NCBI GenBank assembly: GCA_900756715.1
Contig: CAAELC010000150.1
Coordinates: 1 to 21,138, forward strand
DNA from: an uncultured Oscillospiraceae bacterium
GTDB lineage: Bacteria; Bacillota; Clostridia; Oscillospirales; Oscillospiraceae
Direction: 5' to 3'
Length of the DNA stretch: 21,138 nt
Position 1 is the stretch's first letter. Each line of letters opens with the position of its first letter. The notes under the pieces were generated by a model. That model was not told the origin of the DNA and made no database searches. It saw nothing but the letters and a program-made list of their open reading frames with translations. Shown here one piece after another: positions 11,542 through 18,326 of the stretch. A program made the position numbers and the translations under genes.

Positions 11542-14187
11542 TTATTTTTTCCCGCCGCTTTTCCGGGCCGCTTTTCGCTGAAAGAGCTTTACCAATTCCA
11601 CCAGCGGCACAATCAGGGCCGCCAGCGCCAGCGCGATGCCGTACTCTCCCCAGCCCACCGGCGTAAACCCGAAGGCATCGGCAATGGGCCGCACCTCCAG
11701 CACCAGCGTAGTCAGCAGCAGGCTTCCCGCCATGGCGCCCCACAGTACCGGATTCTGTCCCTTCAGGGTGAAAATGCTGCGCCGCTGAGAGCGCAGATTA
11801 AAGCTGTGAAAAATCTCGCACATGCTCATGGTGAGAAAGGCCATCGTCATCCCATGCGGCGACACGCCCACCGGCATTTCAAACCGCCCCGCCTCCACGC
11901 AGTGTCCGATGATGTACGAGGCCAGCGTAATCAGCGTAATCAGCACACCCTGATACGCCACATCCGTCCCCAGCCCGCCTGCAAAAACGCCGTCCCGGCT
12001 ATCCCGCGGAGGGCGGGACATTACATCCGGCTCCGCCCGTTCCATCCCCAATGCCAGCGCAGGGAAGCAGTCGGTAATCAGGTTGATAAACAGCAGATGC
12101 ACCGGCCCCAGCAGCGTAAAGCCCAGCAGCGTAGCTGAAAACACCCCCAGCACCTCGCTCATGTTTGAGGCCAGCAAGAACTGGATGGTCTTGCGGATGT
12201 TATCGTAAATCCGCCGGCCTTCCCCCACCGCCGCCACGATGGTGGCGAAGTTGTCGTCCGAAAGCACCATGTCCGCCACATTTTTCGTCACATCCGTGCC
12301 CGTGATTCCCATGCCCACGCCAATGTCGGCGGTTTTGATGCTGGGTGCATCGTTCACGCCGTCTCCGGTCATGGCCGTCACATAGCCCCGGCGCTTCCAC
12401 GCGGATACAATGCGTACCTTGTGCTCCGGCTGCACCCGGGCGTAGACACTGTACCGGTCTATTTTTTCTGTCAGCTCCTCATCCGTCATGTCCGACAATT
12501 CCCGGCCTGTCAGCGCCTGCTTCTCCTCCTGCAAGATTCCCAGCTGCCGGGCAATGGCAACGGCAGTATCCCGGTGATCCCCGGTAATCATCACCGGGCG
12601 GATTCCCGCCTGTCTGCACCGACAGATCGCCTCCTGCACCTCAGGCCGCACCGGGTCTATCATGCCTGCAAGGCCGATAAAGCACAATTCCTGCTCCAGC
12701 GTTTCCGCTCTTGCCTGCGGCAATGTCTGCCACGGTCTTTCCGCCGCTGCCAGTACCCGCAGGGCCCGCCCCGCCATCTGGCGGTTCTGCTGCAAGAACT
12801 CCTGCCTTTTCTCCTCTGTCATCGGCCATACCCTTCCGTCGGCCAGAAAGCTGCTGCACCGGGCCAGCACTTCGTCCGGCGCGCCCTTGGTATATTGCAC
12901 ATAGCCCTCTGCCGTCCGGTGCAGGGTGGACATCATTTTCCGCACCGAATCAAAGGGTGCCTCCGCCACCCGGGGCGCGGCCTGCTCCAGTTCCTCTTTG
13001 CGCATCCCGTTGTCGGCCGCAAAGCGTACCAGCGCCGCCTCTGTGGGCTCTCCCTGCACGCCTTCTGCCGTCAGCACAGCGTCGCTGCACAGTGCCATAG
13101 CCCGCCCCAGCTCCGCCATGCTGCCGGTGTGCTCCACCACAGTCATCTTGTTCTGGGTAAGGGTTCCGGTTTTGTCTGAGCAGATAACCTGCGTGCAGCC
13201 CAGCGTCTCCACCGCCGTAAGCCGCCGGATAACCGCGCCGCGCTTGCTCATATTGGTCACTCCGATGGACAATACCACCGTCACCACCGTAGCCAGCCCC
13301 TCCGGAATCGCTGCCACCGCCAGCGACACTGCCACCATGAAGGTCTGCAGCACCGACTGCAGGGAAAAATCTCCCGCCGCCACCAGATCGAATAAAAAGA
13401 TAAACACGCAGATTCCCAGCACCAGCCACGACAACGTCTTACCCAACTGGTTCAGCTTGCGCTGCAAAGGGGTCTGCTCCTGTTCCGTCTGGGCCAGCAC
13501 ACCGGCGATGCGCCCCATTTCCGTGTCCATACCGGTGGCCGTCACCACGGCACTGCCCCGTCCGTAAACCACGGTGCTGCCCATATAGCACATATTTTTC
13601 CGGTCGCCCAGGGGCACCTCTCCCTCAGCCTCCAGCACCTCCGCCGTTTTTTCCACCGGTACGCTTTCCCCTGTCAGGGCAGCTTCCTCAATTTTCAGTG
13701 ACGCGCACTCCAGCAGCCGCCCATCCGCCGGCACAGCGTCCCCGGCCTCCAGCAGTACCACATCTCCCGGCACCAGCTCCTGACTGTGCAGCACCGTCAC
13801 CTGTCCGTCCCGCAGCACCCGGCTGGTGGCGGCCGTCATGGCGCGCAGCGCCTGAATAGCCGCCTCTGCCTTGCTTTCCTGCACCACGCCCAGCACCGCA
13901 TTCAGAAGCACCACCAGTAAAATAATCACCACTTCCGTCAGGCTGTCCCCGGAGAGTATACTGGTCACCGCCGATACCGCCGCAGCCGCCAGCAGAATCA
14001 GAAGCATGGGGTCCTTCAGCTGCTGCAAAAACCGCTGGAAACTGGTCGTCCGCTCCGCTTCCTTCAGCTGGTTTGGTCCATATTTTTCTCTCCGGCAGTC
14101 GGCCTCCCGGCCGCTCAGGCCCTGCGGGGCCGTCTCCAGTTCGCGGCATACCTGCCGGGCAGTCTGGCTGTAGTATGTGCGTTTCAT
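11542..14187 (-). CDS. P2A-type cation ATPase, probable Mn2+/Ca2+ exporter
   Basis: ATP-driven cation exporter of the plasma membrane (881 aa, usual length). It has the N-terminal cation ATPase domain, M1-M2 (60-105), actuator TGES at 172-175, M4 with the ion-binding AAIPEGLAT (292-300), phosphorylation site CSDKTGTLT (D338), KGAPDE in the nucleotide domain, hinge TGDGVNDAP near 605-613, then six C-terminal helices. Ion ligands of the SERCA type remain: Glu in M4 PEGL, N-x-x-E in M5 (SNMSEV) and N-x-x-TD in M6 (INLITD). By family it would be called a calcium pump, but its leader is a Mn2+ riboswitch, so manganese export is the better guess. The ATG at 14187 has AAGGAGGAG upstream. Confidence 0.93.
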   Translation of the reverse strand: MKRTYYSQTARQVCRELETAPQGLSGREADCRREKYGPNQLKEAERTTSFQRFLQQLKDPMLLILLAAAAVSAVTSILSGDSLTEVVIILLVVLLNAVLGVVQESKAEAAIQALRAMTAATSRVLRDGQVTVLHSQELVPGDVVLLEAGDAVPADGRLLECASLKIEEAALTGESVPVEKTAEVLEAEGEVPLGDRKNMCYMGSTVVYGRGSAVVTATGMDTEMGRIAGVLAQTEQEQTPLQRKLNQLGKTLSWLVLGICVFIFLFDLVAAGDFSLQSVLQTFMVAVSLAVAAIPEGLATVVTVVLSIGVTNMSKRGAVIRRLTAVETLGCTQVICSDKTGTLTQNKMTVVEHTGSMAELGRAMALCSDAVLTAEGVQGEPTEAALVRFAADNGMRKEELEQAAPRVAEAPFDSVRKMMSTLHRTAEGYVQYTKGAPDEVLARCSSFLADGRVWPMTEEKRQEFLQQNRQMAGRALRVLAAAERPWQTLPQARAETLEQELCFIGLAGMIDPVRPEVQEAICRCRQAGIRPVMITGDHRDTAVAIARQLGILQEEKQALTGRELSDMTDEELTEKIDRYSVYARVQPEHKVRIVSAWKRRGYVTAMTGDGVNDAPSIKTADIGVGMGITGTDVTKNVADMVLSDDNFATIVAAVGEGRRIYDNIRKTIQFLLASNMSEVLGVFSATLLGFTLLGPVHLLFINLITDCFPALALGMERAEPDVMSRPPRDSRDGVFAGGLGTDVAYQGVLITLITLASYIIGHCVEAGRFEMPVGVSPHGMTMAFLTMSMCEIFHSFNLRSQRRSIFTLKGQNPVLWGAMAGSLLLTTLVLEVRPIADAFGFTPVGWGEYGIALALAALIVPLVELVKLFQRKAARKSGGKK

Positions 14188-14216
14188 GATGCTCCTCCTT
14201 ATCTGCTGCGCAAAAC

Positions 14217-14259
14217 AAAAAACTCATACGCAGACAGCAGCATCTGTCTGCGTATGAGT
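14217..14259 (-). terminator. Expression-platform terminator of the Mn2+ riboswitch
   Basis: A 16-bp perfect hairpin (14222-14237 with 14244-14259) has a 6-nt loop and six T on the minus strand. Its 5' arm contains TCATACG, which is also the 3' strand of aptamer stem P1. If P1 forms, the terminator cannot, so ligand would switch the gene on. Confidence 0.9.
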
Positions 14260-14347
14260 CTCATTCTTTCAGGACAGTCCGGGCATTTCTGCCGTTCTGA
14301 CGAAACTGTCCCGCCGGCCGGAGCCGACGGAATTACTCCCTCACACG
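14251..14347 (-). ncRNA. yybP-ykoY manganese riboswitch aptamer
   Basis: On the minus strand P1 pairs CGTGTGA (14341-14347) with TCATACG (14251-14257). Next comes the conserved GGGAGTA internal loop, an 8-bp stem CCGTCGGC/GCCGGCGG, and a stem GGACAGT/ACTGTCC closing a second conserved loop region with ACGGC...GCCCG, then GAAAGAATGAGAC before P1 closes. The order and the P1/terminator competition match the yybP-ykoY class, which binds Mn2+ and turns on exporters such as MntP, TerC-like proteins and P-type ATPases. I assign it from conserved blocks by eye; the second loop fits less exactly than the first. Confidence 0.82.
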
Positions 14348-14358
14348 AGGTTTTTTTC

Positions 14359-14387
14359 ATTATATGGATTTCACGCCTCATTGTCAA
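14359..14387 (-). promoter_or_regulatory. Consensus sigma-A promoter of the ATPase transcript
   Basis: TTGACA (14382-14387), a 17-nt spacer and TATAAT (14359-14364) on the minus strand: perfect in both hexamers. The start near 14352 lies directly before the riboswitch. A constitutive strong promoter is expected when control is at termination. Confidence 0.93.
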
Positions 14388-14496
14388 GTAGCTTTATTAT
14401 TTTTAACATTTTCTTTCTGTGGCACATATTTCCCGCTCTGCGCATGGATTTCCGGCGACCTGTTCAAACGCGGTAGCTTTTCCTCTGCCGCAATGG

Positions 14497-14502
14497 TATA
14501 CT
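14497..14502 (+). promoter_or_regulatory. Possible -10 element before the small ORF
   Basis: TATACT on the plus strand, with a poor -35 (TAGCTT at 14474-14479, 17-nt spacer). It would start an RNA near 14509, ahead of an AGGAGGAG ribosome site. The stretch 14388-14496 shows nothing else I can name. Confidence 0.35.
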
Positions 14503-14544
14503 ATCCGCAGTAGCATTGCACAATTCTGACAGGAGGAGCTATTT

Positions 14545-14709
14545 ATGAGACGAGCAGACCGGCAAGAAAAATCTTCCCGCCGGCTGATTTTTTACGCAAA
14601 GGCAGCACTTCGTCATTACAGAAAGGCTCTCCAGGCTTTTGCCGGAGAGCCTTTCTGCGGTATAGCAAAAAAACTCCCCCAGCCGAAGTTGGGGGAGTTT
14701 CGCCTTTAA
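14545..14709 (+). CDS. Possible small basic protein (54 aa)
   Basis: A 54-codon frame begins MRRADRQEKSSRRLIFYAKAALRHYRKAL and ends KLGEFRL. It has an excellent AGGAGGAG ribosome site 8 nt before the ATG and a -10-like TATACT upstream. The first half is strongly basic and could form an amphipathic helix. The second half runs through two strong hairpins (14619-14657 and 14671-14700), the latter being the rpmA terminator read backwards, so the C-terminal residues may be incidental. I do not recognise it. It may be a real small protein, or an RNA whose start merely resembles a gene. Confidence 0.4.
   Translation: MRRADRQEKSSRRLIFYAKAALRHYRKALQAFAGEPFCGIAKKLPQPKLGEFRL
14619..14657. repeat. Strong 17-bp hairpin without T-run
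   Basis: CAGAAAGGCTCTCC (14619-14632) pairs with GGAGAGCCTTTCTG (14644-14657), and inside it GGC-TTTT-GCC extends the stem with one bulged A. No T-run follows on either strand, so it is not a standard terminator; it might cap a small RNA or stop read-through together with the neighbouring hairpin. Confidence 0.6.
14667..14700 (-). terminator. Terminator after rpmA
   Basis: An 11-bp hairpin AAACTCCCCCA/TGGGGGAGTTT (14671-14681 and 14690-14700), 8-nt loop, followed on the minus strand by seven T. It lies 14 nt after the rpmA stop and ends the rplU-prp-rpmA transcript. Confidence 0.92.
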
Positions 14710-14713
14710 GCAA

Positions 14714-15001
14714 TTATTCAGCGGGGTAAACAGAAACCTGCTTACGATCCTTGCCCAGCTGCTCAAAGCGCACCACACCGTTGGCCTTGGCAAACAGGGT
14801 ATCGTCAGAACCGATACCGACGTTGGTGCCGGGGTGGATGTGGGTGCCGCGCTGGCGCACCAGAATGTTGCCGGCCAGAACAAACTGCCCGTCAGCGCGC
14901 TTGGGGCCAAGGCGCTTGGACTCGGAATCACGGCCGTTCTTGGTGGAACCCATACCTTTTTTATGGGCGAAGAATTGCAAACCAATGTTCAGCATTTTCA
15001 T
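14714..15001 (-). CDS. rpmA: 50S ribosomal protein L27 with cleavable N-terminus
   Basis: L27 of the large subunit, whose N-terminal tail reaches the peptidyl transferase centre (95 aa). It opens MKMLNIGLQFFAHKKGMGS. Firmicute L27 carries this extension and is cut after LQFF by the protease Prp so that the mature protein begins AHKKG. The body shows GRDSESKRLGPKRADGQ and the glycine-rich RQRGTHIHPGTNVGIG. The ATG at 15001 is preferred: AGAAAGG stands 6 nt before it, while the ATG at 15007 touches that site. It is the last gene of rplU-prp-rpmA; obg, which often follows, is absent because a terminator comes next. Confidence 0.97.
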   Translation of the reverse strand: MKMLNIGLQFFAHKKGMGSTKNGRDSESKRLGPKRADGQFVLAGNILVRQRGTHIHPGTNVGIGSDDTLFAKANGVVRFEQLGKDRKQVSVYPAE

Positions 15002-15040
15002 TACCATCCTTTCTATAAGATGATTGCGGGAAACAGGAGG

Positions 15041-15370
15041 TCACGCCTCCATCACTTCGATGTTATCCGGATACTCGTCGCGAAGCTGGGTCAGATATAC
15101 CATCAGCCCCGTCAGCAGATTCTGACAGGTGTTCTCTGCCGGGGCGGCCAGTCCGCCGGGCAGCCGAAAGGAAATCTGCACATCCTTTTCACGAATTTTC
15201 ACCGAGGCGCACAGCCCCATCACATCATTCACGGTGGACTCCACCAGACGGATGGCACTGGTCACAGCCGCGCAGACGATATCCTCGCCCTCACCGGCCC
15301 AACCGCTGTGGCCCTTCGCATCAAACCCGACAATGCGGGCCTCCTCCGTCAGGAATGTGACAACGGTCAT
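15041..15370 (-). CDS. prp: Ribosomal-processing cysteine protease Prp
   Basis: Cysteine protease (109 aa) that removes the N-terminal extension of L27, a step essential in Staphylococcus aureus. The catalytic pair is visible: His21 in FDAKGHSGWAGEGEDIV and Cys33 in VCAAVTSA, matching the family's GHxG...CAAVS pattern. The rest has the expected alternating strands and ends in a short acidic tail. The gene lies between rplU (8-nt gap) and rpmA (39-nt gap), the standard Firmicute order, and its substrate site LQFF/A is present in the neighbouring L27. Confidence 0.95.
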   Translation of the reverse strand: MTVVTFLTEEARIVGFDAKGHSGWAGEGEDIVCAAVTSAIRLVESTVNDVMGLCASVKIREKDVQISFRLPGGLAAPAENTCQNLLTGLMVYLTQLRDEYPDNIEVMEA

Positions 15371-15378
15371 TTTCCTGC

Positions 15379-15690
15379 TCAGAAGGAGATCTTGCCGATC
15401 TCAACCTTGGTGTAAGGCTGACGATGGCCCTGGCGTTTACGATAACCCTTCTTGGGGGTGTACTTGAAGATACGAATCTTCTTGCCCTTGCCGTTCTTCA
15501 CCACGGTGGCATCCACCTTCGCGCCCTCCACCACGGGAGTGCCGAACTTGGTGTTCTCGCCGTCTACGATGGCCAGCACCTGGTCAAACACGATGGCGTC
15601 GCCGGCATTGACATCCAGCTTCTCGATAAACAGAGTGTCACCCTCGGACACATTGTACTGCTTACCACCGGTCACGATAATAGCCTGCAT
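15379..15690 (-). CDS. rplU: 50S ribosomal protein L21
   Basis: L21 of the large ribosomal subunit (103 aa). It begins MQAIIVTGGKQYNVSEGDTL and ends with the rRNA-binding KIRIFKYTPKKGYRKRQGHRQ typical of the family. The ATG at 15690 is the start by family length and by an AGGCAGGTG ribosome site; the same frame is open further upstream to 15768, but that part is leader RNA. It is the first gene of the rplU-prp-rpmA operon. Confidence 0.97.
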   Translation of the reverse strand: MQAIIVTGGKQYNVSEGDTLFIEKLDVNAGDAIVFDQVLAIVDGENTKFGTPVVEGAKVDATVVKNGKGKKIRIFKYTPKKGYRKRQGHRQPYTKVEIGKISF

Positions 15691-15778
15691 TACTTGTTGC
15701 ACCTGCCTTTCCTTAATAACGGACTCGCTGTCGGGGGCGGCCTGCATCCGCAGGCGCTTAAAACCCATTCAAAGCGGC
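15691..15778 (-). promoter_or_regulatory. L21 leader RNA (candidate)
   Basis: The 88-nt leader holds GCGCCTGCGGATGCAGGC, which can fold as CCTGCGGATGCAGG, then CCGCC, a GCGAGTCCG block and AAGGAAAGGCAGGTGCAAC before the start codon. CTGCGGATG near the 5' end and GCGAGT further on resemble what I remember of the Firmicute L21 leader family, thought to mediate autoregulation. The match is by memory. Confidence 0.6.
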
Positions 15779-15784
15779 TTATCA

Positions 15785-15813
15785 AGTATAGCAGACGGGC
15801 GCAAGCTTGTCAA
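15785..15813 (-). promoter_or_regulatory. Sigma-A promoter of rplU-prp-rpmA
   Basis: TTGACA (15808-15813), a 17-nt spacer and TATACT (15785-15790). The -35 lies in the loop of an inverted repeat GACGGGC/GCCCGTC (15793-15827). In plus orientation that repeat is followed by six T, so it would also stop rightward transcription; no rightward gene feeds into it. Confidence 0.9.
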
Positions 15814-15847
15814 CACCTACGCCCGTCTTTTTTGCTCTATTTGTGCC

Positions 15848-16315
15848 TTATTTCCGCGGATAGACCAGTTTTTCCTCTGTCCAGTCCCCAATGACCCCGC
15901 TGAAAAATCCGCAGCATGCCCGGGCCTCCTCCACGCTGAGATTGCGGTAGTTGCCGCATTCTCTGGCACTGCCGCCGGGCATAGGGCCGTCAAATACCGC
16001 GCCCTGCGCAAATACCCGCTTCACAAGCTCCACCGCCTGCCCATCTGACAGTCTCTCCCCGTCAAACAGGAAATAAAAGCCCGTCTGGCAGCCCATGGGC
16101 CCGAAATAAAGCACCGCGTCCTTTTCCGGGCTGCTGCGCAGCAGCGTGGCAATGATATGCTCCACCGAGTGCATCTGGCTGTTTGAAAGCAAATCCCCCG
16201 TGTTGGGTTTTTTAAACCGCAGATCAAATGTCACCACGCGGCCATCCCGCCGGGAAAGGTACAGCCCCGGCACCAGCACATCATGATCCACCGTAAAGCT
16301 GGCAATTTTCTCCAT
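15848..16315 (-). CDS. luxS: S-ribosylhomocysteine lyase LuxS
   Basis: Splits S-ribosylhomocysteine into homocysteine and DPD, the precursor of the AI-2 signal (155 aa, normal length). Metal ligands His49 and His53 in HSVEH and Cys120 in ARECGNY are present, as are the catalytic Glu52 and Cys76 in FGPMGCQTGFY. It starts 4 nt after the mtnN stop, so the two steps of S-adenosylhomocysteine breakdown are made from one mRNA. No intrinsic terminator with a T-run is seen on this strand after the stop, and rplU has its own promoter shortly downstream. Confidence 0.97.
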   Translation of the reverse strand: MEKIASFTVDHDVLVPGLYLSRRDGRVVTFDLRFKKPNTGDLLSNSQMHSVEHIIATLLRSSPEKDAVLYFGPMGCQTGFYFLFDGERLSDGQAVELVKRVFAQGAVFDGPMPGGSARECGNYRNLSVEEARACCGFFSGVIGDWTEEKLVYPRK

Positions 16316-16319
16316 ACTC

Positions 16320-16991
16320 TCACACCTCCAGATTCTCGATCCATTGCATGGCCACGCCGTTCAGCTCCCGGATGGCCTCCGGGAAATTGAAGTAAAAGTC
16401 GTGGTGCTCCAGCACACAATCGCTGACGGATTTCAGCGCCAGAAACGGCACGCCGTTCCGGTGGCACACCTGCGCCACGGCTCCGCCCTCCATCTCGCAC
16501 AGCAGCGGGTGAAAAGTCTGATAGATCCAGTGGCTGCGGGGCGTATCTGTGGCAAACCAGTCTCCGGTGGCCACCAGCCCCGTGCGGTAAGAAAGCCCCG
16601 TTTTATCCATGGCCGCCTGTGCCTGCTGCCGGTAGGCCGTTGGGAATTCCACCAGATTCACCGTAGATACCAGCCCCACCGGGTCACCCAGGGCCGTGGT
16701 GTCCGAATCGTGCTGCACAAAGCCTGTGGGCAGCACCAGCGTGCCGATCGGCACATTTTCAAAGCAGCCCGCCACGCCCACATTCACAACCACATCCGGC
16801 TGATAGCGGGTAATCAGCAGCTGGGCAGACATGGCAGCGTTTACCTTGCCCACGCCGCCGGCGCAGGCGATGACATTTTCCCTCACCTGATAAAAGGACG
16901 CCCCCGCCACCTTTTCCAGCAGATGCGCATTCTCATTTTTCAGCAGGCTTTCAATCTCCATATCCATGGCGTACATCATTCCTATTTTCAC
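16320..16991 (-). CDS. mtnN: MTA/SAH nucleosidase
   Basis: Removes adenine from methylthioadenosine and S-adenosylhomocysteine; the product of the latter feeds LuxS (223 aa from the chosen start). The GTG at 16991 is preferred because GAGGTG lies 7 nt upstream and the protein then opens VKIGMMYAMDMEIE, placing the catalytic Glu at 12 as in the E. coli enzyme. A longer frame to 17042 has no ribosome site and overlaps the promoter. Other marks are VNVGVAGCF, the substrate motif CEMEGGAVAQVC and the catalytic Asp in LKSVSDCV. In many homologues MEGAA and SDxAD stand here, so SDCVL is a mild variation. Confidence 0.94.
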   Translation of the reverse strand: MKIGMMYAMDMEIESLLKNENAHLLEKVAGASFYQVRENVIACAGGVGKVNAAMSAQLLITRYQPDVVVNVGVAGCFENVPIGTLVLPTGFVQHDSDTTALGDPVGLVSTVNLVEFPTAYRQQAQAAMDKTGLSYRTGLVATGDWFATDTPRSHWIYQTFHPLLCEMEGGAVAQVCHRNGVPFLALKSVSDCVLEHHDFYFNFPEAIRELNGVAMQWIENLEV

Positions 16992-17025
16992 GGCAGAACA
17001 CCTCATTTTCTCAAGAATACGGTTT

Positions 17026-17054
17026 ATTTTACCCTGTCCCATTTAAAATTGCAA
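17026..17054 (-). promoter_or_regulatory. Promoter of mtnN-luxS
   Basis: TTGCAA (17049-17054), a 17-nt spacer and TAAAAT (17026-17031) on the minus strand, leader about 30 nt. Its -35 is 8 nt from the -35 of the divergent tmcAL promoter. Confidence 0.75.
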
Positions 17055-17062
17055 GGTATCCG

Positions 17063-17091
17063 TTGCCAAGCCGCAAAAAAACAGGTAAAAT
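17063..17091 (+). promoter_or_regulatory. Promoter of tmcAL
   Basis: TTGCCA (17063-17068), a 17-nt spacer and TAAAAT (17086-17091). The start near 17098 leaves a leader of only about 20 nt before the coding region. Confidence 0.75.
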
Positions 17092-17115
17092 GAAGGCAAA
17101 TCACTTATCCGGGAG

Positions 17116-18309
17116 GTGTGTACCACGGATTGCGTAGGCGTTGTATGCGAATTTGATCCCCTGCACCGGGGCCATGAATACCTGCTGCACAGGGCAGCCG
17201 AGGAAACCGGCCTGCCGGTTGTCTGCGCGCTCAGCGGCAATTTCGTCCAGCGCGGCGGCGTCGCCTCTCTCAGCAAATTTTCCCGGGCGGAAATGGCCGT
17301 CCGCTGCGGGGCCGATCTGGTGCTGGAGCTGCCCACCCTCTGGGCCATGGCCCCGGCAGAGGCCTTTGCATCCGGCGGCGTCTCCCTGCTGGCCATGGCC
17401 GGGGCCACCCGGCTGTATTTCGGCAGCGAATGCGGGGAAATCGCCCCCTTGCAGCAGGCGGCGGACGCCCTTCTCCGGGAGGAGGTCCACCTCGACATCC
17501 GCAGGCGGATGTCAGGCGGCCAGTCCTATGCCGCCGCTCGTCAGCAGACGCTGGAGCATTTTATCGGGCCTGCCGCCTCTCTGCTGGCAAGCCCCAATAA
17601 TACGCTGGCCGTGGAGTATCTCAAAGCCATTCGCCGTCAGGCGCTTTCCATCCGTCCCACCGCCGTACTCCGTCAGGGGGCCGGGCACGATCAGGCTCCC
17701 GCCGAAGGCTTTGCCAGCGCCAGTCATCTGCGTCACCTGCTTTCCGCCGGGCAGACGGTACAGGCGCTTGCCCTCATGCCTCCGGCTGCCGCCGCCGTGC
17801 TCCGCCGGGAAATCGCTGCCGGCCGGGCTCCCACCTGCGCCGCCCCGCTGGAAGGCGCCGTTCTCGCCCGCCTGCGTATGCTGTCAGAGGAAGCTTTTCT
17901 CCCCTATGACGGCGGCGGCGAGGGCCTGTATCACCGGGTCTATCGGGCCATCCGTTCTTCGGTGTCCATAGACGAAATCATTGCCTCCGCCGCCACCCGG
18001 CGCTATCCTGCCGCCCGAATCCGCCGCCTGATCTGGAGCGCATTTCTCGCTCTTGAGCCCCCCACAGAGCAAATTCCCTATCTGCGTGTTCTGGCGGCCA
18101 CACCCCGGGGCTGCACGCAGCTTCGCGCGCTTCGGGATGCAGGGGTCCCGGTGCTTACCAAGCCCGCCGATGTGCGCCGTCTTTCCCCTGCCGCGCAGTC
18201 TCTCTTCACTCAGGAGGCCCGGCGCACCGACCTGTATGTCCTGGCTTATCCCGACCGTGCCCAGGCACTCTGCGGCAGTGACTGGCGCGCCACCCCCTTC
18301 ATGCTGTAG
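17116..18309 (+). CDS. tmcAL: tRNA-Met cytidine acetate ligase TmcAL
   Basis: Nucleotidyltransferase-like enzyme that activates acetate with ATP to make N4-acetylcytidine at the wobble base of elongator tRNA-Met (Bacillus TmcAL, formerly YlbM). The protein of about 397 aa has the HIGH-type motif in CEFDPLHRGHEYLL near residues 11-24, then ALSGNFVQRGGVASLSKFSRAEMA, GADLVLELPT and FGSECGE, then SPNNTLAVEYL, all family blocks. The C-terminal half is Ala/Arg-rich and less conserved. The start is unclear: GTG 17116 shares its first base with the GGGAGG ribosome site, and the codon at normal distance is an ACG at 17125. The next gene follows after 17 nt. Confidence 0.92.
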   Translation: MCTTDCVGVVCEFDPLHRGHEYLLHRAAEETGLPVVCALSGNFVQRGGVASLSKFSRAEMAVRCGADLVLELPTLWAMAPAEAFASGGVSLLAMAGATRLYFGSECGEIAPLQQAADALLREEVHLDIRRRMSGGQSYAAARQQTLEHFIGPAASLLASPNNTLAVEYLKAIRRQALSIRPTAVLRQGAGHDQAPAEGFASASHLRHLLSAGQTVQALALMPPAAAAVLRREIAAGRAPTCAAPLEGAVLARLRMLSEEAFLPYDGGGEGLYHRVYRAIRSSVSIDEIIASAATRRYPAARIRRLIWSAFLALEPPTEQIPYLRVLAATPRGCTQLRALRDAGVPVLTKPADVRRLSPAAQSLFTQEARRTDLYVLAYPDRAQALCGSDWRATPFML

Positions 18310-18326
18310 AAAGGAAGTCCTGCCTT

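Noticed and set aside
10394..11743. A 449-codon open frame on the minus strand
   Set aside because: It lies across the ends of sufC, all of sufB, the terminator and the end of the ATPase gene, and has no recognisable domain. It is a shadow of GC-rich coding sequence.
14539..14985. A 148-codon minus-strand frame overlapping rpmA
   Set aside because: It is an out-of-phase reading of L27 continuing through the rpmA terminator, Ser/Pro/Thr-rich without a family match.
15793..15832. Intrinsic terminator for luxS at the GACGGGC repeat
   Set aside because: The T-run follows the repeat on the plus strand, not in the direction of luxS, so it cannot end that transcript in the standard way.
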